Source: Prevotellaceae bacterium HUN156 (GTDB lineage: Bacteria > Bacteroidota > Bacteroidia > Bacteroidales > Bacteroidaceae). Taken from it: a stretch of DNA of 64,000 nt. The notes beneath the pieces are model-generated. The model ran no database searches. It was not told the origin of the DNA and saw only the letters and a list, made by a program, of their open reading frames with translations. Position numbers and translations under genes: made by a program. How positions within the stretch are numbered: position 1 is the stretch's first letter; each line of letters starts with the position of its first letter. The stretch covers positions 75,203 through 139,202 of the forward strand of contig FPIT01000008.1 in the NCBI GenBank assembly GCA_900119285.1, read 5' to 3'. Positions 52,177 to 60,807 of this stretch are shown here, piece by piece.

Positions 52177-53850
52177 TTACCAGTTCTTCTCCAGCTTTCT
52201 GCGATTAGGCTGCTGCTGGGCTTTCTTCATACGCTGTTGCGTTTGTTTCTCTTCCTGCATGGCAGCATTCAGCAACTGTTCAGCATTGTCTTTACTCATC
52301 TGCTGTTCTTGTTTCTGCTCTTGCTTTTGCTGCTGATTCTGCTTCTGCTCCTCCTTTTTCTGGTCTTGTTGCTTTTGATCTTGCTTCTGCTGTTGTTTCT
52401 GATTCTGCTGTTGCTTTTGCTGACGCTTACAAACCTCAAGGTTATAGCGTGTCTCGTCATCAGCGGGATTGCAGCGAAGGGCTTCCTTATAGACATCGAT
52501 AGCCTCAGCATACATCTTCTTAGTCTGACAAATCACACCTGCATTGTGGAATGCCTTAGCACGGCGCAAAGGATTGGGCTCTAACTTGGTAGCATCCATA
52601 AACTGCTGGACTGCAGCAGAGTCTTTCTGTTGTCTCAGCAAGGCAGAGCCTAGATTATAGACGGCCTGCGGATTGCGAGGGTTCTGTTCAATAGCCTTAC
52701 GATAGAGCACTTCTGCCTCGGCAAAGTTACCTGCACGAAACTGCTTATTACCTTTACGTATCAACATGCGATCGCTCTGGGCACTGGCAGCACCAGCAAC
52801 CATCAGAAGAGCCACAAGCGTAACAACCTTTTTGCGCTTGAATAACGATATATTCTTCAAAAGTGGATTCTTAACCTCCAGCATACAAATTTCAATAATT
52901 AGTAATAAGAGAACGATGATACCGACAGCCTGGAACTGCTCATCATAATCGCTATAAATGGTAGAAGAAATCTCTTTCTTTGCCAACTTATCCAGTTCCT
53001 CGTCAAGCGTTTCCTGAGCACTACTGTTATTCTCCACATGGATATAGGCACCGCCACCAGCCTCAGCAATCTGACGACACATATCTTCATTAAGACCAGT
53101 CATTACAGTCTGCCCTGTATTATCTTTCATATAGTCACCATCGCCTGTAGGAATAGGAGCACCCTTAGGAGAGCCAACACCTAAGACATAGACACGATGG
53201 CCACGGCTCTTTGCCTCTTTGGCAGCATCCAGCGCTCCACCCTCATGGTCTTCACCATCAGTAATTACGATAATAGCTTTACCAACACCTTCCTGCTGGG
53301 TAAAGCTACGAGATGCCATCGATATAGCTGTTGCGATATCAGTACCCTGAGTGGCAATCATCGAAGGATCGATACTAGACAAGAACATCTTAGCCGATAC
53401 ATAGTCACTTGTGATAGGCAACTGAATAAAGGCTTCACCAGCAAAGACGATAAGACCAATCTTGTCGTTGGTGAAGTTGTCCACAAGATTCTCAACCATC
53501 ATCTTAGAACGGTCCAGACGGCTGGGAGTAACATCTTCTGCCAACATCGAGTTACTGATATCCATCGCAATGATGGTCTCAATACCCGTACGCTTCTCAT
53601 GACTAATCTTAGTGCCAAACTGCGGGCGAGCAATCATTACGATGAGCAAAGCCAAAGCAGCCAACAACAAAACGAACTTAACCAATGGGCGGAAACGAGA
53701 TACGTCAGGCATCAATTCGCGCACCAGTTCAAGGTCGCCAAAGCGGCGCAGACGCTTCTTCTGCTGGCGAATCATCAACCAACGAATGATAGCCAACAGT
53801 GGAATGACTGCCAGTAAATACAAGTATATAGGGTCTTCGAATCTAAACAT
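52177..53850 (-). CDS. BatB-BatC fusion: VWA protein plus TPR domain
   Basis: 557 residues. Membrane helices at about 8-25, 57-74, 308-325 and 341-358. A VWA domain (about 88-300) has a full MIDAS: DISNS (97-101), T at QGTD and D at ITDGED. After the third helix a second signal-like helix (KKVVTLVALLMVAGAASAQ) leads into periplasmic TPRs (NPQAVYNLGSALLRQQK; AKAFHNAGVICQTKKMYAEA) and a Gln/Lys-rich tail (about 467-520). BatB and BatC are separate in most Bacteroides loci as I recall. Role: aerotolerance and envelope stress, probably as a metal-dependent scaffold worked by MoxR. Confidence 0.87.
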   Translation of the reverse strand: MFRFEDPIYLYLLAVIPLLAIIRWLMIRQQKKRLRRFGDLELVRELMPDVSRFRPLVKFVLLLAALALLIVMIARPQFGTKISHEKRTGIETIIAMDISNSMLAEDVTPSRLDRSKMMVENLVDNFTNDKIGLIVFAGEAFIQLPITSDYVSAKMFLSSIDPSMIATQGTDIATAISMASRSFTQQEGVGKAIIVITDGEDHEGGALDAAKEAKSRGHRVYVLGVGSPKGAPIPTGDGDYMKDNTGQTVMTGLNEDMCRQIAEAGGGAYIHVENNSSAQETLDEELDKLAKKEISSTIYSDYDEQFQAVGIIVLLLLIIEICMLEVKNPLLKNISLFKRKKVVTLVALLMVAGAASAQSDRMLIRKGNKQFRAGNFAEAEVLYRKAIEQNPRNPQAVYNLGSALLRQQKDSAAVQQFMDATKLEPNPLRRAKAFHNAGVICQTKKMYAEAIDVYKEALRCNPADDETRYNLEVCKRQQKQQQNQKQQQKQDQKQQDQKKEEQKQNQQQKQEQKQEQQMSKDNAEQLLNAAMQEEKQTQQRMKKAQQQPNRRKLEKNW

Positions 53851-53880
53851 GTTTACCTTTTTACTATTTTCCTTTTTCTT

Positions 53881-54879
53881 TTAGGGTAGCTTTCTGAATA
53901 CGGTGATTCTAAGCAGCATCTCCAACAGCAACAGCAAGGCAGCAGCAATAGCTAAGGGCTGATAGGCCTCATAGCGTTTGCTGAACTTCTTGACGTTAAG
54001 TTTCGATTTCTCGAGTTTGTCAATCTCCTTATAAATCTGCTGCAACTCCTTATTATTAGTAGCACGATAGAAATCGCCATCTGTTGCAGAAGCTATATCG
54101 CTCAGCGTCTTGGTGTCAATCTCTACAGGGATATTGACATACTGTACGCCACCAGCAACAGACATAGGATAAGGAGCTACCTTATTGGTTCCTACACCAA
54201 TAGTATAAACACGAATGCCAAAACTCTTGGCAATCTCGGCAGCTGTCATTGGCGACAGGTCACCACGGTTGTTACTACCATCTGTAAGCAGGATAACCAC
54301 CTTGCTCTTTGCCTTTGAGTCTTTCAGACGTGAAACGGCATTAGCCAATCCCATACCAATGGCTGTACCATCCTCGATAAGACCACGCTGAGCAATATCA
54401 GTACGGACATTCTGCAACAGATTGAGCAGTGAAGCATGGTCAGTAGTCATAGGACACTGGGTAAACGCCTCACCAGCAAAGATCGAGAGACCAATATTAT
54501 CATCAGGACGACCAGTAATAAACTCTGCAGCCACCTGCTTAGCAGCTTCCATACGGTTAGGTTTCAGATCTTCTGCCAGCATAGAGGTTGACACGTCCAT
54601 AGCCAGCATAATATCGATACCCTCCATTGTTTTGTTCTTCCATGAATTCTGAGTCTGCGGACGAGCCAGTGCCAGCACCACTAAGACGAATACAGCAATA
54701 CGCAGTAACATCTGGACAGGCATCAGCGTCACCTTCCACGAACGAGGTGCATAGCGATAAGCCATTGTGTCGCTCATGCGCATCGTTGGCTCGCTCTTCT
54801 TCCTATACATCAGATACCATATCAAATAAGGTATCAGAAGCAGGAGCAATAACAGATATTCTTGATTGGCAAATTCCAT
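53881..54879 (-). CDS. batA: BatA, VWA membrane protein
   Basis: 332 residues: helices at about 8-25, 55-73 and the C-terminus (about 308-326), with a VWA domain between. MIDAS residues are DVSTS (95-99), T in IEDGTAIG and D in LLTDGSNN. Paralogous to the N-terminal part of the next gene. BatA-type proteins are implicated in aerotolerance in Bacteroides fragilis and in envelope integrity elsewhere. Starts 1 bp after the upstream gene's stop, so the two are tightly coupled. Confidence 0.9.
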   Translation of the reverse strand: MEFANQEYLLLLLLLIPYLIWYLMYRKKSEPTMRMSDTMAYRYAPRSWKVTLMPVQMLLRIAVFVLVVLALARPQTQNSWKNKTMEGIDIMLAMDVSTSMLAEDLKPNRMEAAKQVAAEFITGRPDDNIGLSIFAGEAFTQCPMTTDHASLLNLLQNVRTDIAQRGLIEDGTAIGMGLANAVSRLKDSKAKSKVVILLTDGSNNRGDLSPMTAAEIAKSFGIRVYTIGVGTNKVAPYPMSVAGGVQYVNIPVEIDTKTLSDIASATDGDFYRATNNKELQQIYKEIDKLEKSKLNVKKFSKRYEAYQPLAIAAALLLLLEMLLRITVFRKLP

Positions 54880-54880
54880 G

Positions 54881-55921
54881 TTAATTCAGCAATTGATAGA
54901 CATTGAATACTACATATCCAAACAATGAAACACAGCTGATAGCCAAGAACCAGATGAAAATCTTCAGCAGGCGACGTTCCTTCTGCGAACGCTGGTCGGC
55001 CTCCGACAACTGAGGTTTCTCGACAGTCTCTGTAGGCTGGTTCTCAAGCTTCGTCTGATTGATGAAGTCGATAGCACTCACGAGATTAGCATCATTCTCA
55101 TTAATCATCGTAGAGTATTTTGCAAACTTCACCAAATCGGCTGTCAAGAACAACTGGCGTAACTCATCAAGTGACTGCTGGTCGGTAGCCATCAAACGCT
55201 CGATAATCTCTGTGCTGGTCATCTCCATGGCAGAGAATCCATAGCGCTCCTCGATATAACGGCGCAGTGTATCGGTAAGCTTTGTATAGTACTCCTTCTG
55301 ATTATCAGAAGTAACCATCTTGTCAGCCTTAATCTGCTCAATCTCCTTCATTGCCTTCTGATGAGGCAACAGGCGCTTCACAATCTTGATATGAGTAATA
55401 ATCGGTTTATTATCGCGCAAGCGAAGATAGAGATAATAGTTGAGAGCTATCAGCAACAAAAGCAAAACACTCAGCCAAAAGCTGAGAGATAAATCGCTCC
55501 ACTGGAAGGGAACATCTTGCACATCCTTAGGCCCAAAGAACTGGTCGAGTTTGGTAGTATCAACCTCTACCTCAACGACTTTCAGAGCTAAGTCGGCAGA
55601 CTTCACCTCTTTACCATTGACTTTAACTTTAAATGGTGGCAGATGATAGAGCTTTCCGTCGAAACTAGTCAAAGTCAATACCTGAATATAGTCTGTAGGT
55701 TTCTTCGCATCAAGGACCTCTACACCAGGTACAAGCAACTGGCGGGGTTTCCAAGTAGGAAACTCCACCTTGTCACCATCTTGAGCCTGAACGGTAATTA
55801 TCACCTGTGCTTGTTCACCAATCATAATCTCAATAGGATTAATCTTGGCCTCAACACTTGCTTGTGCAAATGCACATAAAGCACTGGCTACCAATAATAT
55901 TATCGTTGCAAATCTTTTCAT
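54881..55921 (-). CDS. Bat-operon membrane protein (DUF4381-like)
   Basis: 346 residues: signal peptide (MKRFATIILLVASALCAFAQ), Ig-like periplasmic domain (about 25-125, INPIEIMIGEQAQVIITVQA), membrane helix at about 147-165, a cytoplasmic helical region (about 175-300) and a C-terminal membrane helix (about 320-340). This matches the unnamed protein found between DUF58 and BatA genes in Bacteroidetes. The cytoplasmic part with IEERYGFSAMEMTSTEIIER is the most conserved-looking. Directly abuts the DUF58 gene (0 bp) and batA (1 bp). Confidence 0.8.
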   Translation of the reverse strand: MKRFATIILLVASALCAFAQASVEAKINPIEIMIGEQAQVIITVQAQDGDKVEFPTWKPRQLLVPGVEVLDAKKPTDYIQVLTLTSFDGKLYHLPPFKVKVNGKEVKSADLALKVVEVEVDTTKLDQFFGPKDVQDVPFQWSDLSLSFWLSVLLLLLIALNYYLYLRLRDNKPIITHIKIVKRLLPHQKAMKEIEQIKADKMVTSDNQKEYYTKLTDTLRRYIEERYGFSAMEMTSTEIIERLMATDQQSLDELRQLFLTADLVKFAKYSTMINENDANLVSAIDFINQTKLENQPTETVEKPQLSEADQRSQKERRLLKIFIWFLAISCVSLFGYVVFNVYQLLN

Positions 55922-56791
55922 TCAACTACGTTGTTTAAACAGCATCAGCAAAGCCTTCACATAATCTTCGTTGGTGGCAATACTTACCAAATCAACATTA
56001 CTGCGAGTCATCGTCTCACGCAACTGCTGTTGACGATTTTTCCAATAACGTTCATGCGCCTGACGCAGATTGCGACTGCTAGTATCAATATACTGCTCGT
56101 ACCCAGTTTCTGCATCTACTACGCGCATCAAGCCAACATCAGGCAATTCACGAGCACGAATATCATATACCTGTAAGGCTACGACATCGTGTTTGCGATT
56201 GGCTATCTGCAAAGGCTGCAAGAAGTCCTGACGCACATAGAAGTCACTCAGCACGAAGGCCGTACAGCGTCGCTTTGCAACACTTGTCAGGAACTCCAAT
56301 GCCTGCTTTACATCAGTACGTTTAGACTCTGGTTTGAAGTCGAGCATCTCACGAATAATATAGAGAATATGCTTACGACCTTTCTTGGGTGGAATATACT
56401 TCTCAATACGGTCTGAGAAGAATACCACACCTATTTTATCATTGTTCTGGATAGCAGAAAAGGCGATGGTAGCAGCAATCTCCGTCACCATATCGCGCTT
56501 CATTTGGTGTTGCGTACCAAAGTCTAATGAACCACTGACATCAATAAGCAACATAACAGTGAGCTCACGCTCTTCTTCGAACACCTTTACATAAGGACGA
56601 TGAAAGCGTGCCGTCACATTCCAGTCGATATCTCTGACATCGTCGCCATACTGATACTCACGCACTTCACTAAAGGCCATACCCCTACCCTTAAAGGCAG
56701 AATGGTATTGACCTGCAAAGACGTTTGAGCTCAGGCCACGAGCCTTAATCTCTATCTTGCGTACTTTCTTTAATATTTCAGATGTTTCCAT
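55922..56791 (-). CDS. DUF58 VWA-like protein
   Basis: 289 residues, soluble. The DUF58 core GMAFSEVREYQYGDDVRDID (about 37-56) is followed by WNVTARFHRPYVKVFEEERE and a VWA-type fold with partial MIDAS DVSGSLD (about 84-90). DUF58 proteins accompany MoxR ATPases and are probably their clients or adaptors. It starts 42 bp after moxR, and 36 of those bases are four 9-bp repeats. Second gene of the moxR-bat operon. Confidence 0.9.
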   Translation of the reverse strand: METSEILKKVRKIEIKARGLSSNVFAGQYHSAFKGRGMAFSEVREYQYGDDVRDIDWNVTARFHRPYVKVFEEERELTVMLLIDVSGSLDFGTQHQMKRDMVTEIAATIAFSAIQNNDKIGVVFFSDRIEKYIPPKKGRKHILYIIREMLDFKPESKRTDVKQALEFLTSVAKRRCTAFVLSDFYVRQDFLQPLQIANRKHDVVALQVYDIRARELPDVGLMRVVDAETGYEQYIDTSSRNLRQAHERYWKNRQQQLRETMTRSNVDLVSIATNEDYVKALLMLFKQRS

Positions 56792-56795
56792 ATTA

Positions 56796-56831
56796 TCTGT
56801 CTAGATGATCTAGGTAATCTAGAATTTCTAG
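56796..56831 (-). repeat. 9-bp tandem repeat between moxR and DUF58
   Basis: Four nonamers, each carrying CTAG (coding-strand consensus CTAGANNAT), fill the 42-bp spacer. The same nonamer family occurs in frame inside rimO (60415..60459). Confidence 0.75.
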
Positions 56832-56833
56832 AA

Positions 56834-57829
56834 TCAGGGAACTTCTACCTTATTGATAATCTTTGAGATAATTTCCTCGCTGGTAATGTTGCTGGCCTCA
56901 GCCTCATAGGTCAAGCCAATGCGATGACGCAGCACATCATAAGCTACGGCACGAACATCCTCAGGAACAACATAACCACGACGCTTGATGAATGCGTAGG
57001 CACGAGCAGCCTTTGCCAAGTTGATAGAGGCACGAGGAGAACCACCGAATGAAATCATATCCTTCATATCCTTCAATCCATAACGATCTGGATAACGGGT
57101 AGCGAATACGATATCAGCAATATACTGCTCAATTTTCTCATCAATATACACCTCACGAACAACCTCACGAGCCTTGATAATCTCTGCTGCTGTTGTCACT
57201 GGAGTTACTGTAGGCAGTGCACCTGCAATATTCTCGCGGATAATCTTCTTCTCCTCTTCAATAGTAGGATAGCCAATAACAACCTTCAGCATGAAACGGT
57301 CCATCTGAGCCTCTGGAAGAGGATAAGTTCCTTCCTGCTCAATGGGGTTCTGAGTAGCCATTACCAAGAAAGGATTAGGCAACTCGAAGGTATCAGCACC
57401 AATAGTAACCTGCTTTTCCTGCATAGCTTCCAGCAAAGCACTCTGTACCTTAGCTGGAGCACGGTTAATTTCATCTGCCAATACGAAGTTTGCAAATACA
57501 GGACCCTTCTTCACTTGGAATTTTTCCTCTTTCTGCGAGTAAATCATGGTACCTGTTACATCGGCTGGCAACAAGTCGGGAGTAAACTGAATGCGACTGT
57601 ATGTAGCATCAATCAACTGCGACAGTGTCTTGATAGCCAATGTTTTTGCCAAACCAGGAACACCTTCCAAAAGAATGTTACCATCGCTCAACAGACCAAT
57701 CAGCAAAGAGTCAACCAGATGTTTCTGACCAACGATTACCTGATCCATACCCGTCACCAGATTGGTAACGAATCCACTTTGTTGTTCTATCCGTACATTT
57801 AATTCGCGGATGTCAATAGCTTCTGCCAT
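56834..57829 (-). CDS. MoxR-family AAA+ ATPase
   Basis: 331 residues. Walker A is EGVPGLAKTL (about 55-64), Walker B VLADEINRAP (about 117-126), sensor 1 MATQNPIEQEG and arginine-finger region PEAQMDRFMLKVVIGYP. MoxR ATPases act as chaperones that load metals or cofactors into, or assemble, VWA-domain partners; here the partners are the DUF58, BatA and BatB proteins encoded downstream. First gene of the operon; -7 element at 57869..57876. Confidence 0.93.
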   Translation of the reverse strand: MAEAIDIRELNVRIEQQSGFVTNLVTGMDQVIVGQKHLVDSLLIGLLSDGNILLEGVPGLAKTLAIKTLSQLIDATYSRIQFTPDLLPADVTGTMIYSQKEEKFQVKKGPVFANFVLADEINRAPAKVQSALLEAMQEKQVTIGADTFELPNPFLVMATQNPIEQEGTYPLPEAQMDRFMLKVVIGYPTIEEEKKIIRENIAGALPTVTPVTTAAEIIKAREVVREVYIDEKIEQYIADIVFATRYPDRYGLKDMKDMISFGGSPRASINLAKAARAYAFIKRRGYVVPEDVRAVAYDVLRHRIGLTYEAEASNITSEEIISKIINKVEVP

Positions 57830-57868
57830 ATTTCTTCTTATTATAAGTATTTACTTTTTTCTAATATG

Positions 57869-57876
57869 CAAAAGTA
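57869..57876 (-). promoter_or_regulatory. -7 element of the moxR-bat operon
   Basis: Read on the minus strand it is TACTTTTG followed by CA, 39 bp before the moxR ATG. No convincing -33 element was seen. Confidence 0.45.
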
Positions 57877-57924
57877 CTCAATTCCCGCCTCATTACGAGC
57901 GGAAACATACCTAAATAATATTAA

Positions 57925-57960
57925 AAAAGTTTCCTAAAACTTACATTTTAAGAAACTTTT
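57925..57960 (-). terminator. Terminator of the ftsY-rimO-HU operon
   Basis: Arms AAAAGTTTC/GAAACTTTT (57925..57933, 57952..57960), with inner TAAAA/TTTTA pairing. On the minus strand a run of T follows. It lies 14 bp after the HU-LysM stop. Confidence 0.75.
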
Positions 57961-57974
57961 CATATAATATAGAT

Positions 57975-59222
57975 TTACTTACGTCGCTTCTTCAGCTCCA
58001 GCTTTGGAATCTTCAATACTTGTCCTGCTTTTATCTGTGGATTGCGAGGTAAATTATTATACACTTCCACATAGCATTCCATATCAGGACCAAGATATGC
58101 GCGACAGATACTATAGAATGTCTGTCCTTGTTGTATCGTCACTTCCTGAGCAGTACCAACAATACGATAGGCACCAAGACGAACACGTTCATCTTTGGCT
58201 GCATAAGGATCAACTGTTTCCTTTTTGGGTTCAGCCTTTGCCTCTACTTTAGGAGCAGGCTTAGCTTCTTCTTTTACGACTTCCGCTTCAGCAGGTTCCT
58301 CAGGTACTACTTCTACAATATCTTCCGCATCTGTAATATCCTGCTGCTCAGCCATATAAACCGTGTCTCGCACAAAGACCGTATCAGCTATAGCTACAGA
58401 ACGATATTGCTGACCATATTTATAACCACCATATGCAGCGGCAGTCATTAAGACAAGAACAGCGAGAGCGACAACCAGCCAACGACCTCGATGGTTTTCT
58501 TTCTCGTCATCCTCATATTCCAATAAAGGTTCTTCTTCAGGGAAATGATCCTCTTGAGGAATGTCTGCTTCCATTTCCGTAACCTCTTCTTCTACCTTAA
58601 CCTCTTCCTCCTTTATGGTTTCTACTTCTGGAAGAATATCTTCATGAAGTTCTTCCATAGGACGAGATTCTTCATGTTCAGTATGAGGTTCTTCGCGTTC
58701 ATTATGAGACTCTTCAGAACCAACTAACTCTATCAGTTCTGCAGGAGCAGCATCTTCAACGGGTTCTACTGGTTCTGCATTTTCCGCAGATTCCGTTATC
58801 TCTGCAGATTCCGTTATCTCAACAGGTTCGGGCATCTCAACAGGCTTGGTTTCTTCTTCCCCATCAGCTTCATCTTTGATGTCATCAAATTCTACGCCAT
58901 CATTGAGAATGACGGTTTCAAACTGAGAGAATGGTTTATTAACCAATTCCTTCATAACCGTATCAGGAGTGAATGACACCTTCGCATGGCCATCAATAAC
59001 CACGCGTTCGCCCGTTCTGACGCTGACACTCTCGCGAGATTCTACATTGATAATTTTAAAGGTACCAAGACCTTTTACCTTTACGGAATCACCTTCTTGA
59101 AGACGTTCAAGGATAATCGAGAACATCTCTGCAGCAAACTGGTTGGCTTCACGTTGAGTGAGTCCGTTTTTCTGCGTCAGGATTTTAGCAATCTCTTGTA
59201 AGGTTAGCTTTCCCATAATCAT
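57975..59222 (-). CDS. Membrane-spanning HU-domain protein with LysM
   Basis: 415 residues. An HU/IHF fold occupies 3-97 (LTLQEIAKILTQKNGLTQRE; GLGTFKIINVESRESVSVRT, with arm-like RTGERVV). A disordered acidic stretch (about 112-245) contains repeats such as EITESAEITESAE. One membrane helix follows at about 248-264 (LVVALAVLVLMTAAAYGGY), preceded by basic RGR, which puts the HU domain in the cytoplasm. A Lys/Glu/Pro linker (about 290-345) leads to a C-terminal LysM domain (about 357-409: VTIQQGQTFYSICRAYLG; VLKIPKL). The two in-frame ATGs (59222, 59216) share the site GGAGGA; the second has better spacing. It overlaps the HU gene stop by 4 bp. Predicted to tether DNA to the wall. Confidence 0.88.
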   Translation of the reverse strand: MIMGKLTLQEIAKILTQKNGLTQREANQFAAEMFSIILERLQEGDSVKVKGLGTFKIINVESRESVSVRTGERVVIDGHAKVSFTPDTVMKELVNKPFSQFETVILNDGVEFDDIKDEADGEEETKPVEMPEPVEITESAEITESAENAEPVEPVEDAAPAELIELVGSEESHNEREEPHTEHEESRPMEELHEDILPEVETIKEEEVKVEEEVTEMEADIPQEDHFPEEEPLLEYEDDEKENHRGRWLVVALAVLVLMTAAAYGGYKYGQQYRSVAIADTVFVRDTVYMAEQQDITDAEDIVEVVPEEPAEAEVVKEEAKPAPKVEAKAEPKKETVDPYAAKDERVRLGAYRIVGTAQEVTIQQGQTFYSICRAYLGPDMECYVEVYNNLPRNPQIKAGQVLKIPKLELKKRRK

Positions 59223-59500
59223 TGTCCTCCTTTTAGTTTATCCTTCCACGTCTGATTAGGCTTAAAATTCAGAACGAGTTTAGGTGGAACAAGCATACGC
59301 TGGCCTGTAGATGGATTCACCATAATACGCTCCATCTTCTTCTTGGTCTCAAATACGCCAAAGTTTGCCACCATCACAGAGTTGTCCTCCTGAAAGGCAT
59401 CACCCATAGCGTCAATCAAGTTGTTGACCAACTTCTGAGTATCTTTAGCATTAAAGCTTGTACGCTCAGCTAGTTCAGCAATAAATTCCTTGTTATTCAT
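59219..59500 (-). CDS. HU/IHF-family DNA-binding protein
   Basis: 93 residues, normal HU length. MNNKEFIAELAERTSFNAKD forms the helical dimer part. The DNA arm is ERIMVNPSTGQRMLVPPKLV, with the N-P-x-T-G turn and the intercalating proline. Nucleoid-associated; bends or constrains DNA. It overlaps rimO by 4 bp at its start and the HU-LysM gene by 4 bp at its end, so three genes are translationally coupled. Heterodimer formation with the HU domain of the next protein is a reasonable inference. Confidence 0.92.
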   Translation of the reverse strand: MNNKEFIAELAERTSFNAKDTQKLVNNLIDAMGDAFQEDNSVMVANFGVFETKKKMERIMVNPSTGQRMLVPPKLVLNFKPNQTWKDKLKGGQ

Positions 59501-60807
59501 ATCTTCTTTGCGTATAAGTCAAACTCTTCGGCATCAGTAATCTGTACATCGTAGAATTCACCAATGGTCAAATCTTCAGAGGCAGGAAGCAGAACTTCCG
59601 GATCTACTTCTGGCGAGCAGAACTCTGTACGACCAATAAACCAGTCACCTTCCTTACGGTCAATGACTACGCGCATTACCTTTCCAACCTTCTCGGCCTC
59701 CAGTTCAGCACTAATATTCTGCTGAATACGCATCAACTTGTCCAATCGCTGCTGCTTGACCTCAGCTGGAACATCATCGTCGTAGTGTTTAGCACTATAG
59801 GTACCATCTTCTTCACTATAGGCAAAGGCCCCCATGCGTTCAAAACGAGCCCACTTTACAAAGTCAACGAGTTCGCGGAAGTCCTCGTCTGTTTCACCTG
59901 GGAATCCCACCATCAAGGTGGTACGAATATGGATACCAGGCACCTCGCGACGCATGCGACGAATCAGCTCATAGGTATCTTCCTTGGTAAAATGACGCTG
60001 CATGCGATCTAACATGTGGTCAGAGATATGTTGCAGGGCGATATCAAGATAATTACATACATTTTTCTTTTCTCGCATCACGCGCAACAAGTCCCAAGGG
60101 AAGTGAGCAGGATAAGCATAGTGTAATCTAATCCACTCTACTCCCTCGATATCAGCCATTTTCTCTATCAATTCAGCAATATGCTGCTTACCGTCAATGT
60201 CAATACCGTAGTAGGTCAGCTCTTGAGCAATCACCTGGAATTCTTTAGTACCCTGACTTACCAGCCAACGCACCTCGTCAAGAATCTCCTGCATAGGACG
60301 ACTCTGATGACGACCAGTAATCAGAGGGATAGCACAATAGGCACAATGACGATCACAACCTTCAGATATCTTCAGATATGCATAATGGCGTGGCGTGGTA
60401 ACATGGCGATGAGTATTCTCCAGATGGTCTAGATTATCTAAAGTATCTAGGTTTTCCAGATCTCTCAACAATTCCTTATAGTTGAATTTTCCATACCAGC
60501 CATCTACCTCAGGTATTTCATTCTCCAGATCAGCCAGATAGCGTTCTGAGAGACAACCCATGACATAAAGACGCTGCAAGCGACCTTCCTCCTTAGCCTG
60601 CACTAATTCCAGGATAGTATCAATGCTCTCCTGCTTGGCATCTTCAATAAAACCACAGGTATTCACAACAGCGATGTCTCCATCAGGCTGTTCTGCATCA
60701 TGGGTAACATGATAACCATGGGCTTCGAAAAGTCCCATGAGTTTCTCGCTATCTACCAGATTCTTCGAGCAACCAAGTGTGATAATATCTATCTTTGGCT
60801 TATTCAT
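59497..60807 (-). CDS. rimO: Ribosomal protein uS12 methylthiotransferase
   Basis: 436-residue radical-SAM enzyme that methylthiolates an aspartate of S12. UPF0004 cysteines are in TLGCSKNLVDSEK, NTCGFI and MGCLSERY; the radical-SAM motif is EGCDRHCAYCAIP (C151, C155, C158); a TRAM domain closes the chain. Residues about 117-131 (ENLDTLDNLDHLENT) are a repetitive insert encoded by five 9-bp units between the UPF0004 and radical-SAM domains, where homologues have a short linker. Overlaps ftsY by 8 bp and the HU gene by 4 bp. Confidence 0.95.
   Translation of the reverse strand: MNKPKIDIITLGCSKNLVDSEKLMGLFEAHGYHVTHDAEQPDGDIAVVNTCGFIEDAKQESIDTILELVQAKEEGRLQRLYVMGCLSERYLADLENEIPEVDGWYGKFNYKELLRDLENLDTLDNLDHLENTHRHVTTPRHYAYLKISEGCDRHCAYCAIPLITGRHQSRPMQEILDEVRWLVSQGTKEFQVIAQELTYYGIDIDGKQHIAELIEKMADIEGVEWIRLHYAYPAHFPWDLLRVMREKKNVCNYLDIALQHISDHMLDRMQRHFTKEDTYELIRRMRREVPGIHIRTTLMVGFPGETDEDFRELVDFVKWARFERMGAFAYSEEDGTYSAKHYDDDVPAEVKQQRLDKLMRIQQNISAELEAEKVGKVMRVVIDRKEGDWFIGRTEFCSPEVDPEVLLPASEDLTIGEFYDVQITDAEEFDLYAKKI
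60415..60459 (-). repeat. 9-bp tandem repeat in frame in rimO
   Basis: Five nonamers (coding-strand consensus CTAGANNAT) are in phase with the codons and give L-D/E-N-like triplets. Same family as the spacer repeat at 56796..56831. Confidence 0.7.
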
